Source of the DNA: Methylopila jiangsuensis | GTDB lineage: Bacteria; Pseudomonadota; Alphaproteobacteria; Rhizobiales; Methylopilaceae | Length of the DNA stretch: 64,000 bases | Assembly: GCF_027922305.1 (NCBI RefSeq) | Contig: NZ_BSFK01000007.1 | Coordinates: 186,001-250,000, forward strand | Direction of reading: 5' to 3' | Shown: positions 27,586 to 35,286 of the stretch, piece by piece | Layout: each line of letters opens with the position of its first letter | How positions within the stretch are numbered: the first letter of the stretch is position 1 | Notes under the pieces: generated by a model | What the model was told of the DNA's origin: nothing | What the model saw: only the letters and a program-made list of their open reading frames with translations | Database searches by the model: none | Position numbers and translations under genes: made by a program

Positions 27586-27702
27586 GTGCAGTGACCTCCC
27601 GGGTTTTTCCCCCGCCGTGTCTCCCCGCATGCGCTCGCGGGAAGAGCGTCTCTTGGACCAGCGCCGCATGACCTGCGGCCGGAACCCTAGACGCTCTGCA
27701 CG
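27586..27702 (-). ncRNA. Guanidine-I (ykkC class) riboswitch
   Basis: Read on the minus strand, the conserved blocks appear in order: CTAGGGTTCCGG (27691-27680), CTGGTCCAAGAG (27661-27650), ACACGGCGGG (27620-27611), then the GGAAAAACCCGGGAGG portion down to 27595. Outer pairing is GTGCAG with CTGCAC, and internal hairpins are GCCGCA/TGCGGC and CGCTC/GAGCG. These blocks match the ykkC consensus, which binds guanidinium and turns on detoxification or uptake genes. Downstream, GCACGGG (27589-27583) can pair with CCCGTGC (27557-27551) and would compete with the outer stem, a likely switch. Confidence 0.95.
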
Positions 27703-27887
27703 CCAACGACAGAGCAAGCGGCGTGCCAGAAAGGCCCGCGCCGCCCAAACGCTTTGCAACCCGTTCATTCCACAGCGACGCGAGGGGGATCGCCGCCGCG
27801 ATCCGAAGCTGGCCGCCGCTGTTTGAGGCGCCGCCCCGTCGGGCATTCCGGCGCGGCGGGCGCCGCGAAGTTGGGCGCGGGCGTTTC

Positions 27888-27916
27888 TGGACAGGCCGGC
27901 CGGGGGCGCCCATAGT
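27888..27916 (+). promoter_or_regulatory. Sigma-70-type promoter for ureE-F-G
   Basis: TGGACA (27888-27893), 17 bases, then CATAGT (27911-27916). The -35 and its flank (TTCTGGACA) repeat the predicted alaS promoter. The ureE ATG is 45 bases downstream. The 185 bases between the riboswitch start and this site hold nothing else I can name. Confidence 0.5.
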
Positions 27917-27960
27917 CCCCGCGGTTTCTCCTCCACGCACGAAATCGGTCATCCGACGCC

Positions 27961-28407
27961 ATGATCCGCGCCACCGCCGTCCTTCGCCGCGCCGCGGTCC
28001 GTCCCGAGGCGGCGGCCGACGCGGTGACGCTGGATCACGACGGCCGGCAGCGACGGCGCATGACGCTCACCTGCGACGGCGGGCTGGAGCTGCTGCTCGA
28101 TCTGGAGCGGCCGGCGGGGCTTCAGGACGGCGACGCCCTGAGGCTTGAGGACGGCCGCACGGTGCTGGTGCGCGCCGCGGCCGAGCCGCTGCTGGAGATC
28201 ACCGCCGAAACGCCGCTGCGGCTGGCGCGGCTGGCCTGGCACATCGGCAACCGCCACACCCCGGCCGAGATCGGCGAGGACGCGATCTGGATCGAGCCGG
28301 ACCATGTGCTGGCCGAGATGGCGCGCGGGCTCGGCGGAGCCGTGCGCGAGGTGACGCGCCCCTTCGCGCCCGAGCGCGGCGCCTATCACGGCCACGCCCA
28401 CGCATGA
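27961..28407 (+). CDS. ureE: UreE, urease nickel metallochaperone
   Basis: A 148-aa UreE. The N-terminal peptide-binding domain (about 1-75) is followed by the metal-binding domain with LARLAWHIGNRHTPAEI and WIEPDHVLAEM. The C-terminus is a short His tail (YHGHAHA), much less His-rich than some UreE proteins. It delivers Ni to the urease activation complex. Its stop overlaps the ureF ATG as ATGA. It is divergent from the guanidine operon, whose product urea is the urease substrate. Confidence 0.93.
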   Translation: MIRATAVLRRAAVRPEAAADAVTLDHDGRQRRRMTLTCDGGLELLLDLERPAGLQDGDALRLEDGRTVLVRAAAEPLLEITAETPLRLARLAWHIGNRHTPAEIGEDAIWIEPDHVLAEMARGLGGAVREVTRPFAPERGAYHGHAHA

Positions 28408-29102
28408 GCGCGGCCTCCGCCGGCGACGACGTCGGCCTGCTGCGGCTGCTGACCTGGCTGTCGCCGTCGTTTCCGGTCGGCGCCTTCTCCTACAGCCACG
28501 GGCTGGAATGGTCGGTGGAGACGGGCGACGTCGCCGACCGCGCCGCGCTGGTCCACTGGCTTGAAACGCTGCTCGCCCACGGCGGCCTCGGCTCCGACGG
28601 GGTGGTCTTCGCCCGCGCCTACGACGCCATGGCGGACGGCGACGCGCGCGCCCTGCGCGAGGCGGCGGAACTCGCAGCCGCGTTCCAGCCGAGCCGGGAG
28701 CGGCGGCTGGAGACCCTCAACCAGGGCGCGGCCTTCGTCACCGCCATCCGGGCGGCGTTCCCCACCGCCGCGCTCGACCTGCTGGCGCGGGCCTGGGACG
28801 GGCCCGTGGCCTATCCGGTGGCGGTCGCCGTCGCCTGCGCCGGCCATGGCGTGGCGCGGCGGCCGGCGCTGACCGCGTTTCTCCACGCGGGCGTCGCCAA
28901 TCTGGTGTCGGCCGCGGTCCGGCTTGTCCCGCTCGGCCAGACCGACGGCCTGCGGGCGCTCGCGAGCCTTGAACCCGCCATCGGCCTTGCGGCTATAAAG
29001 GCGGAGGCGACGCCGCTGGCGCGCCTGTCGGGGGCGGCGCTGCGCTCCGACATCGCGTCCATGCGCCACGAAACCCAACGCACGAGGCTGTTCCGCACAT
29101 GA
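28404..29102 (+). CDS. ureF: UreF, urease accessory protein
   Basis: A 232-aa all-helical protein with the UreF start [20 protein letters not shown] (residues about 12-31, read in parts) and [10 protein letters not shown]. Family sequence GQTDGLRAL and [19 protein letters not shown] appear near the C-terminus. UreF acts with UreG and UreD in urease maturation, probably as a gate for GTP hydrolysis. Both ends overlap neighbours by four bases, so ureE-ureF-ureG are translationally coupled. Confidence 0.95.
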   Translation: MSAASAGDDVGLLRLLTWLSPSFPVGAFSYSHGLEWSVETGDVADRAALVHWLETLLAHGGLGSDGVVFARAYDAMADGDARALREAAELAAAFQPSRERRLETLNQGAAFVTAIRAAFPTAALDLLARAWDGPVAYPVAVAVACAGHGVARRPALTAFLHAGVANLVSAAVRLVPLGQTDGLRALASLEPAIGLAAIKAEATPLARLSGAALRSDIASMRHETQRTRLFRT

Positions 29103-29731
29103 CCGCGACCTCCCAGAACGGCCCCTTGCGCGTCGGCGTCGGCGGCCCGGTCGGCTCCGGCAAGACCGCGCTGATGGACGCGCTGTGCAAGGCCCTGCGC
29201 GATCGGGTGCGGCTCGCGGCCATCACCAACGACATCTACACCAAGGAGGACGCCGAGTTCCTCACCCGCTCCGGGGCGCTGGCGCCCGAGCGCATCCTGG
29301 GCGTGGAGACCGGCGGCTGCCCCCACACCGCCATCCGCGAGGACGCCTCCATCAACCTCGCCGCGGTGGACGACCTCAACCGCCGCTTTCCCGATCTGGA
29401 GCTGGTGCTGATCGAGAGCGGCGGCGACAATCTGGCCGCCACCTTCTCGCCGGAGCTTGCGGACATCACCATCTACGTCATCGACGTGTCCGCCGGCGAC
29501 AAGATCCCCCGCAAGGGCGGGCCCGGCGTCACCCGCTCCGACCTGCTGGTGATCAACAAGATCGACCTCGCCCCCCATGTGGGCGCGAGCCTCGAGGTGA
29601 TGGACCGGGACGCGAGCGCCCAGCGGCGCGGCAAGCCCTTCGTCTTCGCCAACATGAAGACGGGCGAGGGCCTCGACGCCATCGTCGGCTTCATCGCGCG
29701 CGCCGGCGGCCTCGCCGCGGCGGCGGAATGA
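29099..29731 (+). CDS. ureG: UreG, urease accessory GTPase
   Basis: A 210-aa SIMIBI-class GTPase with P-loop GGPVGSGKT (15-23), the metal-binding CPH motif at 74-76, [15 protein letters not shown] and the base-recognition NKIDLAP. UreG binds Ni and GTP and drives insertion of the Ni centre into urease. Structural ureABC and ureD are not in the window. Whether UreG also helps mature the nearby guanidine hydrolase is open. Confidence 0.97.
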   Translation: MTATSQNGPLRVGVGGPVGSGKTALMDALCKALRDRVRLAAITNDIYTKEDAEFLTRSGALAPERILGVETGGCPHTAIREDASINLAAVDDLNRRFPDLELVLIESGGDNLAATFSPELADITIYVIDVSAGDKIPRKGGPGVTRSDLLVINKIDLAPHVGASLEVMDRDASAQRRGKPFVFANMKTGEGLDAIVGFIARAGGLAAAAE

Positions 29732-29744
29732 GGGGAGGGCGGCC

Positions 29745-30626
29745 ATGAGCGACGATGTATGGGAGATCGCGGGCGCCGGCGTCACGGCGCGGGTGAAGGC
29801 GGCGGGCGCGGAGCTCGTCAGCCTGAAGGACGCGGACGGCCACGAGCTGCTGTGGCGGGCCGGCCCGGAATGGCCGCGCCACGCGCCGGTGCTGTTTCCC
29901 ATCGTGGGCCGGCTCAAGGGCGACGCGCTGCGCCACGGCGGCGAGGCGCGGCGCCTGACGCAGCACGGTTTCGCCCGCGACCGCGCCTTCGGCTGGGTGG
30001 AGCGCAGCGCGACCCGCGCGGTCCTGCGCCTGTCCGACGACGCGGAGACCCGCGCGGTCTACCCGTGGCCGTTCCTTCTGACGCTGGACTATGCGGCGGA
30101 CGGCTCGACGCTGAGCGTTGGCGCCACGGTGGAGAATCCCGGCGCCGCGACGCTGCCCTTCGCGCTCGGCGCCCATCCGGGCTTCCGCTGGCCGCTGGTG
30201 GACGGGATCGCCAAATCCGACCATGCGCTGGTCTTCGCCGCGCGCGAGACCGGGCCGCGGCTGCCGGTGGTGGACGGCCTGCTGGGCGCGCCGGCGCCGT
30301 TGCCCTTCGACGGCGAGACCCTGACTCTGAGCGAAGAGCTGTTCGCGGACGACGCGCTGGTGCTGCCGAACGTCGTGAGCCGCGGGCTGCGCTACGAGGC
30401 GCGGGGGAGCGATGGCGCGCCGCTGCGGGCGCTGACGTTTTCGTGGGAGGGCTATGGCGATCTCGGCGTCTGGTCCAAGCCCTCCGGCGCCCCGTTCCTG
30501 TGCGTCGAGCCCTGGGCCGGCATGGCGAGCCCCGTGGACTGGGACGGCGCGTTTGCGGACAAGCCCGGCCTGACGCTGCTGCCGCCGGGCGCCTCCGCCC
30601 GCTTCGTCTGGAGCGTCACGGTCTGA
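29745..30626 (+). CDS. Aldose 1-epimerase family protein
   Basis: A 293-aa protein of the galactose-mutarotase-like fold (GalM/YihR-LacX branch). Recognisable parts are AELVSLKDADGHELLWRAGP in two pieces near residues 22-42, GAHPGFRWPL at about 142, and the C-terminal FLCVEPWAGMASP. Family enzymes interconvert alpha and beta sugar anomers, but the real substrate of this branch is uncertain. It begins 13 bases after ureG, so it could be co-transcribed. A functional link to urease is not obvious. Confidence 0.85.
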   Translation: MSDDVWEIAGAGVTARVKAAGAELVSLKDADGHELLWRAGPEWPRHAPVLFPIVGRLKGDALRHGGEARRLTQHGFARDRAFGWVERSATRAVLRLSDDAETRAVYPWPFLLTLDYAADGSTLSVGATVENPGAATLPFALGAHPGFRWPLVDGIAKSDHALVFAARETGPRLPVVDGLLGAPAPLPFDGETLTLSEELFADDALVLPNVVSRGLRYEARGSDGAPLRALTFSWEGYGDLGVWSKPSGAPFLCVEPWAGMASPVDWDGAFADKPGLTLLPPGASARFVWSVTV

Positions 30627-30711
30627 GGCGCCGGACGTCTGGCGTTTCGCCGGGCGGCGCCGTATAGCGGGCGAAGGCGTGGTCGCCTCACCGCGACCGC
30701 CGCGGCGCCGT

Positions 30712-30750
30712 GCGGGCGTGGCGGAACTGGTAGACGCAGCGGACTCAAAA
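30712..30750 (+). pseudogene. tRNA-Leu(CAA) 5' half, broken in the anticodon loop
   Basis: The 39 bases match the 5' half of a tRNA-Leu: acceptor strand GCGGGCG, D arm GGCGGAACTGGTAGACGC, anticodon stem GCGGA and loop CTCAAAA. The matching 3' strand TCCGC and the rest of the tRNA do not follow; instead unrelated sequence begins at 30751 (AGGGGTTTG...). The break coincides with the drop in GC content, so it looks like an integration scar or attachment end. The 3' half was not found in the window. Confidence 0.75.
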
Positions 30751-30907
30751 AGGGGTTTGTCTACCAATCCACAAAAAATCACGGCGAGTTTAAAGCGTCG
30801 TATTTTCAGGGGCTTGGGAAAGAAGGAAAATTCGCTGCGGATATTCGGTTTTCGCTCTAGGTGCAGTATAGGTGCAAAGAGCGTCGGCTAGAATCGGCGG
30901 CAAGTGT

Positions 30908-30992
30908 GCGGGTGTGGTGGAACTGGTAGACGCGCCGGATTCAAAATCCGGTTCCGAAAGGAGTGTCGGTTCGATTCCGACCACCCGCACCA
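30908..30992 (+). tRNA. tRNA-Leu(CAA)
   Basis: A complete 85-base type II tRNA. Acceptor stem GCGGGTG pairs with CACCCGC over seven bases, the anticodon loop is TTCAAAA (anticodon CAA) between CCGGA and TCCGG, there is a long variable arm, the T arm is TCGGTTCGATTCCGA, and CCA is encoded. It differs at several places from the broken copy 196 bases upstream. Its 3' end is a plausible ICE insertion site, with lower-GC sequence beginning right after. Confidence 0.95.
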
Positions 30993-31428
30993 TCTCTTCA
31001 ATCGAGTCATCGCTTCGCGTCCCAGAGGGCCAGTCCGCGCTGATTGCACTTGCGGGTGATGCTCGTCAGCCTGTCAGAATGTGAAGGCTTGCGAAATGCG
31101 TGTTTTCATTCGACGGCTTCGTCCACCCAGGTGAGCGAACCGTTGATGGCGCTCCCTTAGCGTGACCAAAGCTGGCCGTGGAAACTGCGGATTGCTTTAG
31201 CCGCTGCTATGCGCGCGTGAGCATTGCCAAGCACATATACGCGACGGCTCGACAGCAACGAATCGTGGGATATCGGCACCGCCCAATGAGCTTTTTCCGG
31301 TAAAGTCATACGCTGGCTCAGAAGTAAAATCCATTTACTTCGCTGACGTGCCGTCCCTCTCGAATTCCTATGCAGCAGCATCCTAGAAATAGCTGCGCAC
31401 TGGAGCGCCGAGGGAGCGCTCATCGCAA
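30993..31428. other. Gene-poor left end of the mobile region
   Basis: About 435 bases without a convincing gene. A minus-strand frame of 88 codons exists at 31157-31423, but it has no recognisable features or start signal. A 7-bp inverted repeat, AAGTAAA-N5-TTTACTT, lies at 31322-31340, and a CCGTCC...CTCTCGAA...CCTAT motif shared with the kdp upstream region lies at 31351-31370, just before the small gene at 31429. Confidence 0.5.
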
Positions 31429-31590
31429 ATGGCTGGAAATGATAGGGTCCGGAAGAATCAGAACGAGGCGCCGCACCCTCAGAAAGAGCCAGGGAATGGT
31501 GGGCTTGGCTTGCTGCTTGTCCTGGCGATTACCGCGATCGGCGTTGGGTATGTCGGCTACCGGCTGTCCCTCGTCTTCGGCCTGATCTAA
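31429..31590 (+). CDS. Small membrane protein (53 aa)
   Basis: Starts ATG 31429 and encodes a polar N-terminus (about 22 residues) followed by one clear membrane helix (GLGLLLVLAITAIGVGYVGY) and a short tail ending FGLI. I do not recognise a family. It is followed after 19 bases by another small membrane protein in the same direction, and preceded by the operator-like repeat and the motif shared with the kdp upstream region. The helix and co-directional neighbour are the main support for calling it a gene. Confidence 0.55.
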   Translation: MAGNDRVRKNQNEAPHPQKEPGNGGLGLLLVLAITAIGVGYVGYRLSLVFGLI

Positions 31591-31609
31591 CGAACGATCC
31601 AGGCGTGTT

Positions 31610-31882
31610 ATGCGGTTAGACGAGCAGTCGCGAGAGCACATTGGGCGCTATGGCATCAAGCTGGTCGTCGCTGCGGCAATCGCCTACATTCTGAAGAGCG
31701 AGAACTTCCTTGCCACATTCGCGCTGTGGACCGGCATATACGGCGTAATGGCCGTCGCTTACGCAGTTCATCGCGGCGAACGATTCGGCAAGACCAGGTT
31801 CACCTATTGGGATGAGGCTCTATGGTTGGCGGCGACGGCGTTGGGTCTCTACATTTTCAGTGGCCATCAGTTGGCCGTCTGA
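31610..31882 (+). CDS. Small conserved-looking membrane protein (90 aa)
   Basis: Begins MRLDEQSREHIGRYG and has three hydrophobic stretches (about 16-28, 33-52 and 68-85) separated by short polar loops. The sequence HRGERFGKTRFTYWDEA joins the second and third. The composition is natural and codon use fits the surrounding element. No function can be assigned. Probably co-transcribed with the 53-aa gene just upstream. It is convergent with the hydratase-like gene. Confidence 0.65.
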   Translation: MRLDEQSREHIGRYGIKLVVAAAIAYILKSENFLATFALWTGIYGVMAVAYAVHRGERFGKTRFTYWDEALWLAATALGLYIFSGHQLAV

Positions 31883-31900
31883 TCGGCTGCTTCTGTTGGT

Positions 31901-32725
31901 TCAAAGAAACCGTGCGGATGCGTCGCCAACGCCTGACAACTCGACCTTCAGTTCCTGACCAGGAAGGACTTGCAGCAGCATCGGGATGATCGATCCGGTT
32001 GCTACGATATCGCCGGCGCTGAGATAATTGCCTCTGGCGATCAGGTCATTCACGAGCCAGAGCGCAGAGTTGATCGGATCAACCAGCCCCTCTCCCGATG
32101 CCGACTGAAACACTGGAACGTTGTTGATCGACGCTCGCATGTCGATTCTGTCCATGGCCTCCAGGCCTGTTGGCTCATGATATTTGTCGACGATCGTCGA
32201 AACATGGAACGCATAGTCAGCAATGGCGGCCAGGTGTGGTTGCCCAGTCAGGTGACCACGTCGCCCGACAAGACAGATAGACGGTTGGTAGCTCAGGATC
32301 GCCTTGCAAAATTGATCGCGAGTGATGGGCCAATGGTCCGCCCCCAGGGGACCGCCCATCGTAAAGACGATTTCGCATTGTGCCCCGATGAAGCCTTGGG
32401 GAAGCCGGAACGGCCCGTGGGAGTCCTGAAGAACTGTTCCGACAGGGATCGGGCAGTAGATGGGACTGGCAAGGCCAAGCGTGCCGCGGATGGCGGGGCA
32501 AGTGCCTATCAGGGCGTAGCCTACCGCGTCATTGGCGAAGGCCGAGATTGCTGCTGACTGCACCGCCCAGGCGTCATCCTCGCTTCGAAGCAGATCGAAC
32601 GGGATATCTGAGGTAATTCCCTGCCGACGGTTTTGGCAAAGCAAGTTAGCGAGATAGTCGAGATTCTGGTCAATCATAGAAGCACACTCCCGCGCGAGAA
32701 AGGGCGCAAAGTCGTGCTCAGTCAA
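31901..32725 (-). CDS. 2-keto-4-pentenoate hydratase/fumarylacetoacetate hydrolase-fold enzyme
   Basis: A 274-aa protein like MhpD/HpcG hydratases: DAWAVQSAAISAFANDAVGYALIGT near the N-terminus, FIGAQCEIVFTMG carrying a likely metal-binding Glu, and GLVDPINSALWLVNDLIARG toward the end. Relatives hydrate 2-hydroxypenta-2,4-dienoates in aromatic meta-cleavage pathways or decarboxylate oxalocrotonate. No other pathway gene is nearby, so its substrate is unknown. It is divergent from the outer-membrane protein gene at 32872. Confidence 0.8.
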   Translation of the reverse strand: MTEHDFAPFLARECASMIDQNLDYLANLLCQNRRQGITSDIPFDLLRSEDDAWAVQSAAISAFANDAVGYALIGTCPAIRGTLGLASPIYCPIPVGTVLQDSHGPFRLPQGFIGAQCEIVFTMGGPLGADHWPITRDQFCKAILSYQPSICLVGRRGHLTGQPHLAAIADYAFHVSTIVDKYHEPTGLEAMDRIDMRASINNVPVFQSASGEGLVDPINSALWLVNDLIARGNYLSAGDIVATGSIIPMLLQVLPGQELKVELSGVGDASARFL

Positions 32726-32871
32726 ATAAAAATCCGACTATATAAGTACGTATATTTTTGTCAGGTCCTTTTCTTATGAAAATACTATCGCAGCGCGGCT
32801 GAGCTCCCGTCGAAATAATATGCGGCTCTATCTAGCTTGAGGGTCCCACCAAACCGGAAGGACCTGAAGGT
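32726..32871. promoter_or_regulatory. AT-rich divergent promoter region
   Basis: This 146-base gap between divergent genes is sharply AT-rich around 32722-32760 (ACTATATAAGTACGTATATTTTT). It contains the 13-mer ATGAAAATACTAT at 32776-32788, which recurs exactly at 36275-36287. It probably holds promoters for the hydratase and the barrel protein. Confidence 0.45.
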
Positions 32872-34143
32872 ATGAAGCCGCTTAAACCGTCCCTCGCACC
32901 CGCCGCAACGGCCACAGCCGAGGCCGGTCGTCCAACAAGACCGGGGTCGGAGCGTCGGAAGACGCTTTGCCGGAGCGCGGTTGGCGCGGTCGCGATCATG
33001 GCCGGTTCGATGATGGGTCTTGGCCAGGCAGCGGCCGAACCCCTGAGCGCGCCGAGCTTTGGTGGCCCTCTGCGCCCGAACCCCGATCCGATGAGCATGG
33101 ATGCGGGCGTGTTTGGTCGCCTTCATATCACCGGCCAGCTCACAGGCATCGGGAATGCGCAGACGAACGGCATTCCCGGCGTCGATCCGCGAACGACAGA
33201 TCCCCTCGTCGATATCGGCAATGCCCAAATTCAGGTGCAGACAACCGGGGCGCCCTTGACGTTCTTCGTCCAGGGCGGTGTCTACTCGCTGCCTTCTTTG
33301 GGCTCGGCCTATACCCGCGCAACCGACGTCACCGATCAGTTGTACGGGCCGGTGCCGGTTGCTTATGGCAAGCTCGAGCTGTCGCCGAATTTCTCAGTGC
33401 AGGCGGGTTTGCTGCCGACGTTGATCGGCGCGGAATCGACCTTCACCTTCCAGAATATGAATATCGCGCGCGGCCTGCTCTGGAACCAGGAGCCGGCGAT
33501 CAGCCGCGGTGTTCAGGTGAACTATAGCAATGGACCGGTCAACGCCTCGGTGTCGGTCAATGATGGTTTCTACTCAGGGGATTACAACTGGGTATCCGGT
33601 CTGGTGTCTTATGCGGCGACGCCGTCGAGCACGATCACGCTGGTCGCCGCAGGCAACTTTGCAGAGTCGGGCAAGACCGGCGCCGCGACGCCACTGGCGC
33701 AGAACAACAGCAGCATCTTCAATGTGATCTACACCTATGTCGACGGCCCGCTGACGCTCCAGCCCTACCTGCAATACACAACGGTCCGCTCGAACAGGGA
33801 CATCGGTATTGATCGCTCGGCCGAAACATTCGGCGGAGCGCTGCTGGCTCGCTATGCCATCAATGAGAATTTCTCGATCGCTGGACGTGCCGAGTACATC
33901 GCTTTAAGCGGAGGAGATTGCGGCGTCGCCGCAGACTGCGCCCCCACCAATCTGCTCTACGGGCCGAAAAGCAGGGCGTGGTCGCTGACGGTGACGCCGA
34001 CCTACCAGCGCGGGATCTTCTTCGCGCGTACCGAGCTTTCGTACACCCGCATCGATCGGGTCACCGAAGGCTACGGCTTTGGGTCCAACTTCGACAAGCG
34101 CGACCAGGTACGCGGGATGTTTGAGGCCGGGGTGCTTTTCTAG
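32872..34143 (+). CDS. Outer-membrane beta-barrel (porin-like) protein
   Basis: A 423-aa protein. The long N-terminus holds a signal sequence with its hydrophobic core at about 35-54 (SAVGAVAIMAGSMMGLG, cleavage near AAAEP). After that come alternating amphipathic strands rich in Gly, Tyr, Thr and Asn and ending in a C-terminal Phe (EAGVLF), as expected for a barrel inserted by Bam. Motifs such as LTFFVQGGVYSLPSLG and FSVQAGLLPTLIGAE recall alphaproteobacterial putative porins. Ligand unknown. The first 25 residues are unusually basic, so the real start could be later. Confidence 0.8.
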   Translation: MKPLKPSLAPAATATAEAGRPTRPGSERRKTLCRSAVGAVAIMAGSMMGLGQAAAEPLSAPSFGGPLRPNPDPMSMDAGVFGRLHITGQLTGIGNAQTNGIPGVDPRTTDPLVDIGNAQIQVQTTGAPLTFFVQGGVYSLPSLGSAYTRATDVTDQLYGPVPVAYGKLELSPNFSVQAGLLPTLIGAESTFTFQNMNIARGLLWNQEPAISRGVQVNYSNGPVNASVSVNDGFYSGDYNWVSGLVSYAATPSSTITLVAAGNFAESGKTGAATPLAQNNSSIFNVIYTYVDGPLTLQPYLQYTTVRSNRDIGIDRSAETFGGALLARYAINENFSIAGRAEYIALSGGDCGVAADCAPTNLLYGPKSRAWSLTVTPTYQRGIFFARTELSYTRIDRVTEGYGFGSNFDKRDQVRGMFEAGVLF

Positions 34144-34207
34144 GACGGGCGCGGGCGGAAATGCGGAGCCACCGGCTCCGCAGACCCACTGCGAGCTTAG
34201 GTGAAAC

Positions 34208-34516
34208 ATGGGTTTGGAACAGATCATATCGAAATTGGAGGCTCCTCAAGCCACAGCGACTGTGTATCCGGTCCTGCCCGTTCTCTGGGTCTATCGGAAC
34301 TATGATGATCGCTGGACTGTGCATCTTGAAGGTGAAGACTCCGAATGGTGCCACCCGACGCGCAATGATGCGGTCGGTGCGGCAAGGCTGATAGGCGAGA
34401 GCTACGGCTGCTACCGCCTCTATCTTCAACTGACAGACGGTCGCTTCTGCCTGGAGATGATGAACCTCAGTCGGCGGCGCGAGCCGCGTCAGATGGGGAG
34501 CGAGGGCGAAAATTGA
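34208..34516 (+). CDS. Hypothetical protein (102 aa), first of a coupled run
   Basis: Starts ATG 34208 and looks soluble: LWVYRNYDDRWTVHLEGEDS in two parts suggests a small beta-rich domain like DUF2188-style proteins, then GESYGCYRLYLQLTDGRFCLEM. No family is confidently recognised. Its stop overlaps the next small gene as TTGA. It opens a five-gene run of overlapping short genes that ends with a dapA homologue. Confidence 0.6.
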   Translation: MGLEQIISKLEAPQATATVYPVLPVLWVYRNYDDRWTVHLEGEDSEWCHPTRNDAVGAARLIGESYGCYRLYLQLTDGRFCLEMMNLSRRREPRQMGSEGEN

Positions 34517-34662
34517 GCCGGGCTGTACCAAGCAAGCGCCAAGTCTCCCGACACGTCTTCCGCTGCGCCGTGGAGATCATCGCTCTGGTGGTGATCGCCG
34601 GTTGCGCTGTTCTTGCTTCCGCAGGCCCCAGCATCTACCTGGTGCTCAGAAATGGCGGCTGA
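34513..34662 (+). CDS. Small membrane protein (49 aa), translationally coupled
   Basis: Probable TTG start at 34513 overlapping the previous stop. It encodes a basic N-terminus (SKRQVSRHVFR) and one membrane helix (AVEIIALVVIAGCAVLASAG). The hydrophobic stretch contains a Cys in a weak lipobox-like setting (VIAGC), so a lipoprotein is possible. No family recognised. It is below usual gene-finder cut-offs; overlap with both neighbours is the main support. Confidence 0.45.
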   Translation: MSRAVPSKRQVSRHVFRCAVEIIALVVIAGCAVLASAGPSIYLVLRNGG

Positions 34663-34825
34663 ATGCAGATTTTCGGGCCGTCCTGCTCACCCCAGGTTGC
34701 CACGACCGAAACCGAGGTTCAGCAAACGCGAGCGACGCCGTAGATCGGAATACCTGCTTCTGATGTTTGCTGCGAGCTGTGCCGCGGTGCAGGTCGTCGC
34801 CATAGTTTTTCTGAGAGCGGCATGA
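34652..34825 (+). CDS. Small membrane protein (57 aa), translationally coupled
   Basis: ATG 34652 overlaps the end of the previous gene by 11 bases, and its stop overlaps the next gene as ATGA. A basic Arg/Lys/Pro-rich stretch (RLPRPKPRFSKRERRRR) is followed by a single membrane helix (YLLLMFAASCAAVQVVAIVFL), so the basic part should face the cytoplasm. Function unknown. The pattern of a basic head and one helix is shared with the preceding 49-aa protein. Confidence 0.45.
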   Translation: MAAECRFSGRPAHPRLPRPKPRFSKRERRRRSEYLLLMFAASCAAVQVVAIVFLRAA

Positions 34826-35286
34826 CACGCCCTGCTGCTCCCGCTCTCCAACCCGACGACCGAAGGCGGGCTATCGGTGAAAGCCGTCTGGCTGAGTTGC
34901 CAGGCCTGAGGACGCAGTTGGAGATGGCCAGAGTCCTCAAGGAGCACCACATCTGGCTGGCTGTGAGGATTATCGAGGAGCGCGAAGACCAGCCGCAGTT
35001 TCGACGGCACCGCCGGCTCCGGGATCTGCTCGAAGCAAATGCGTTGCTTGAAGCGGTTCTCGAACTCGGAGCGCATCTGCAGCCAACGCGGCACCCTTGG
35101 TCGATGGGCCGCTCGGGAGATCGGTGGCGGTGTCGCATGGCCTGGAACGATCGCGGCAATTTGCGCAGGTGCGTGGGCCGACACGACGATCTGGCCGCTG
35201 CCATGCTGATCGCATTGCTGGGCTCCCTCGATCGTCGCCGGCGCCGGCCGAAAGAACTCTCGCAAGGTGGAGAAGAGGCAGCATGA
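34822..35286 (+). CDS. Hypothetical basic protein (154 aa)
   Basis: A 154-aa soluble-looking protein rich in Arg and Leu. It has helical segments (GLRTQLEMARVLKEHHIWL, RRLRDLLEANALLEAVLEL) and no membrane segment or known motif. Its ATG overlaps the previous stop and its own stop overlaps the dapA-like start (ATGA at both ends), which indicates one translated unit. Possible nucleic-acid or regulatory role is only a guess from charge. Confidence 0.5.
   Translation: MTRPAAPALQPDDRRRAIGESRLAELPGLRTQLEMARVLKEHHIWLAVRIIEEREDQPQFRRHRRLRDLLEANALLEAVLELGAHLQPTRHPWSMGRSGDRWRCRMAWNDRGNLRRCVGRHDDLAAAMLIALLGSLDRRRRRPKELSQGGEEAA

Noticed and set aside
30751-30907. Integrase remnant between the two tRNA-Leu copies
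   Set aside because: Frames through this stretch give no recognisable recombinase sequence; it is too short to judge.
31157-31423. 88-codon minus-strand frame at the left end of the island
   Set aside because: No ribosome site, family motif or neighbour coupling; composition looks random.
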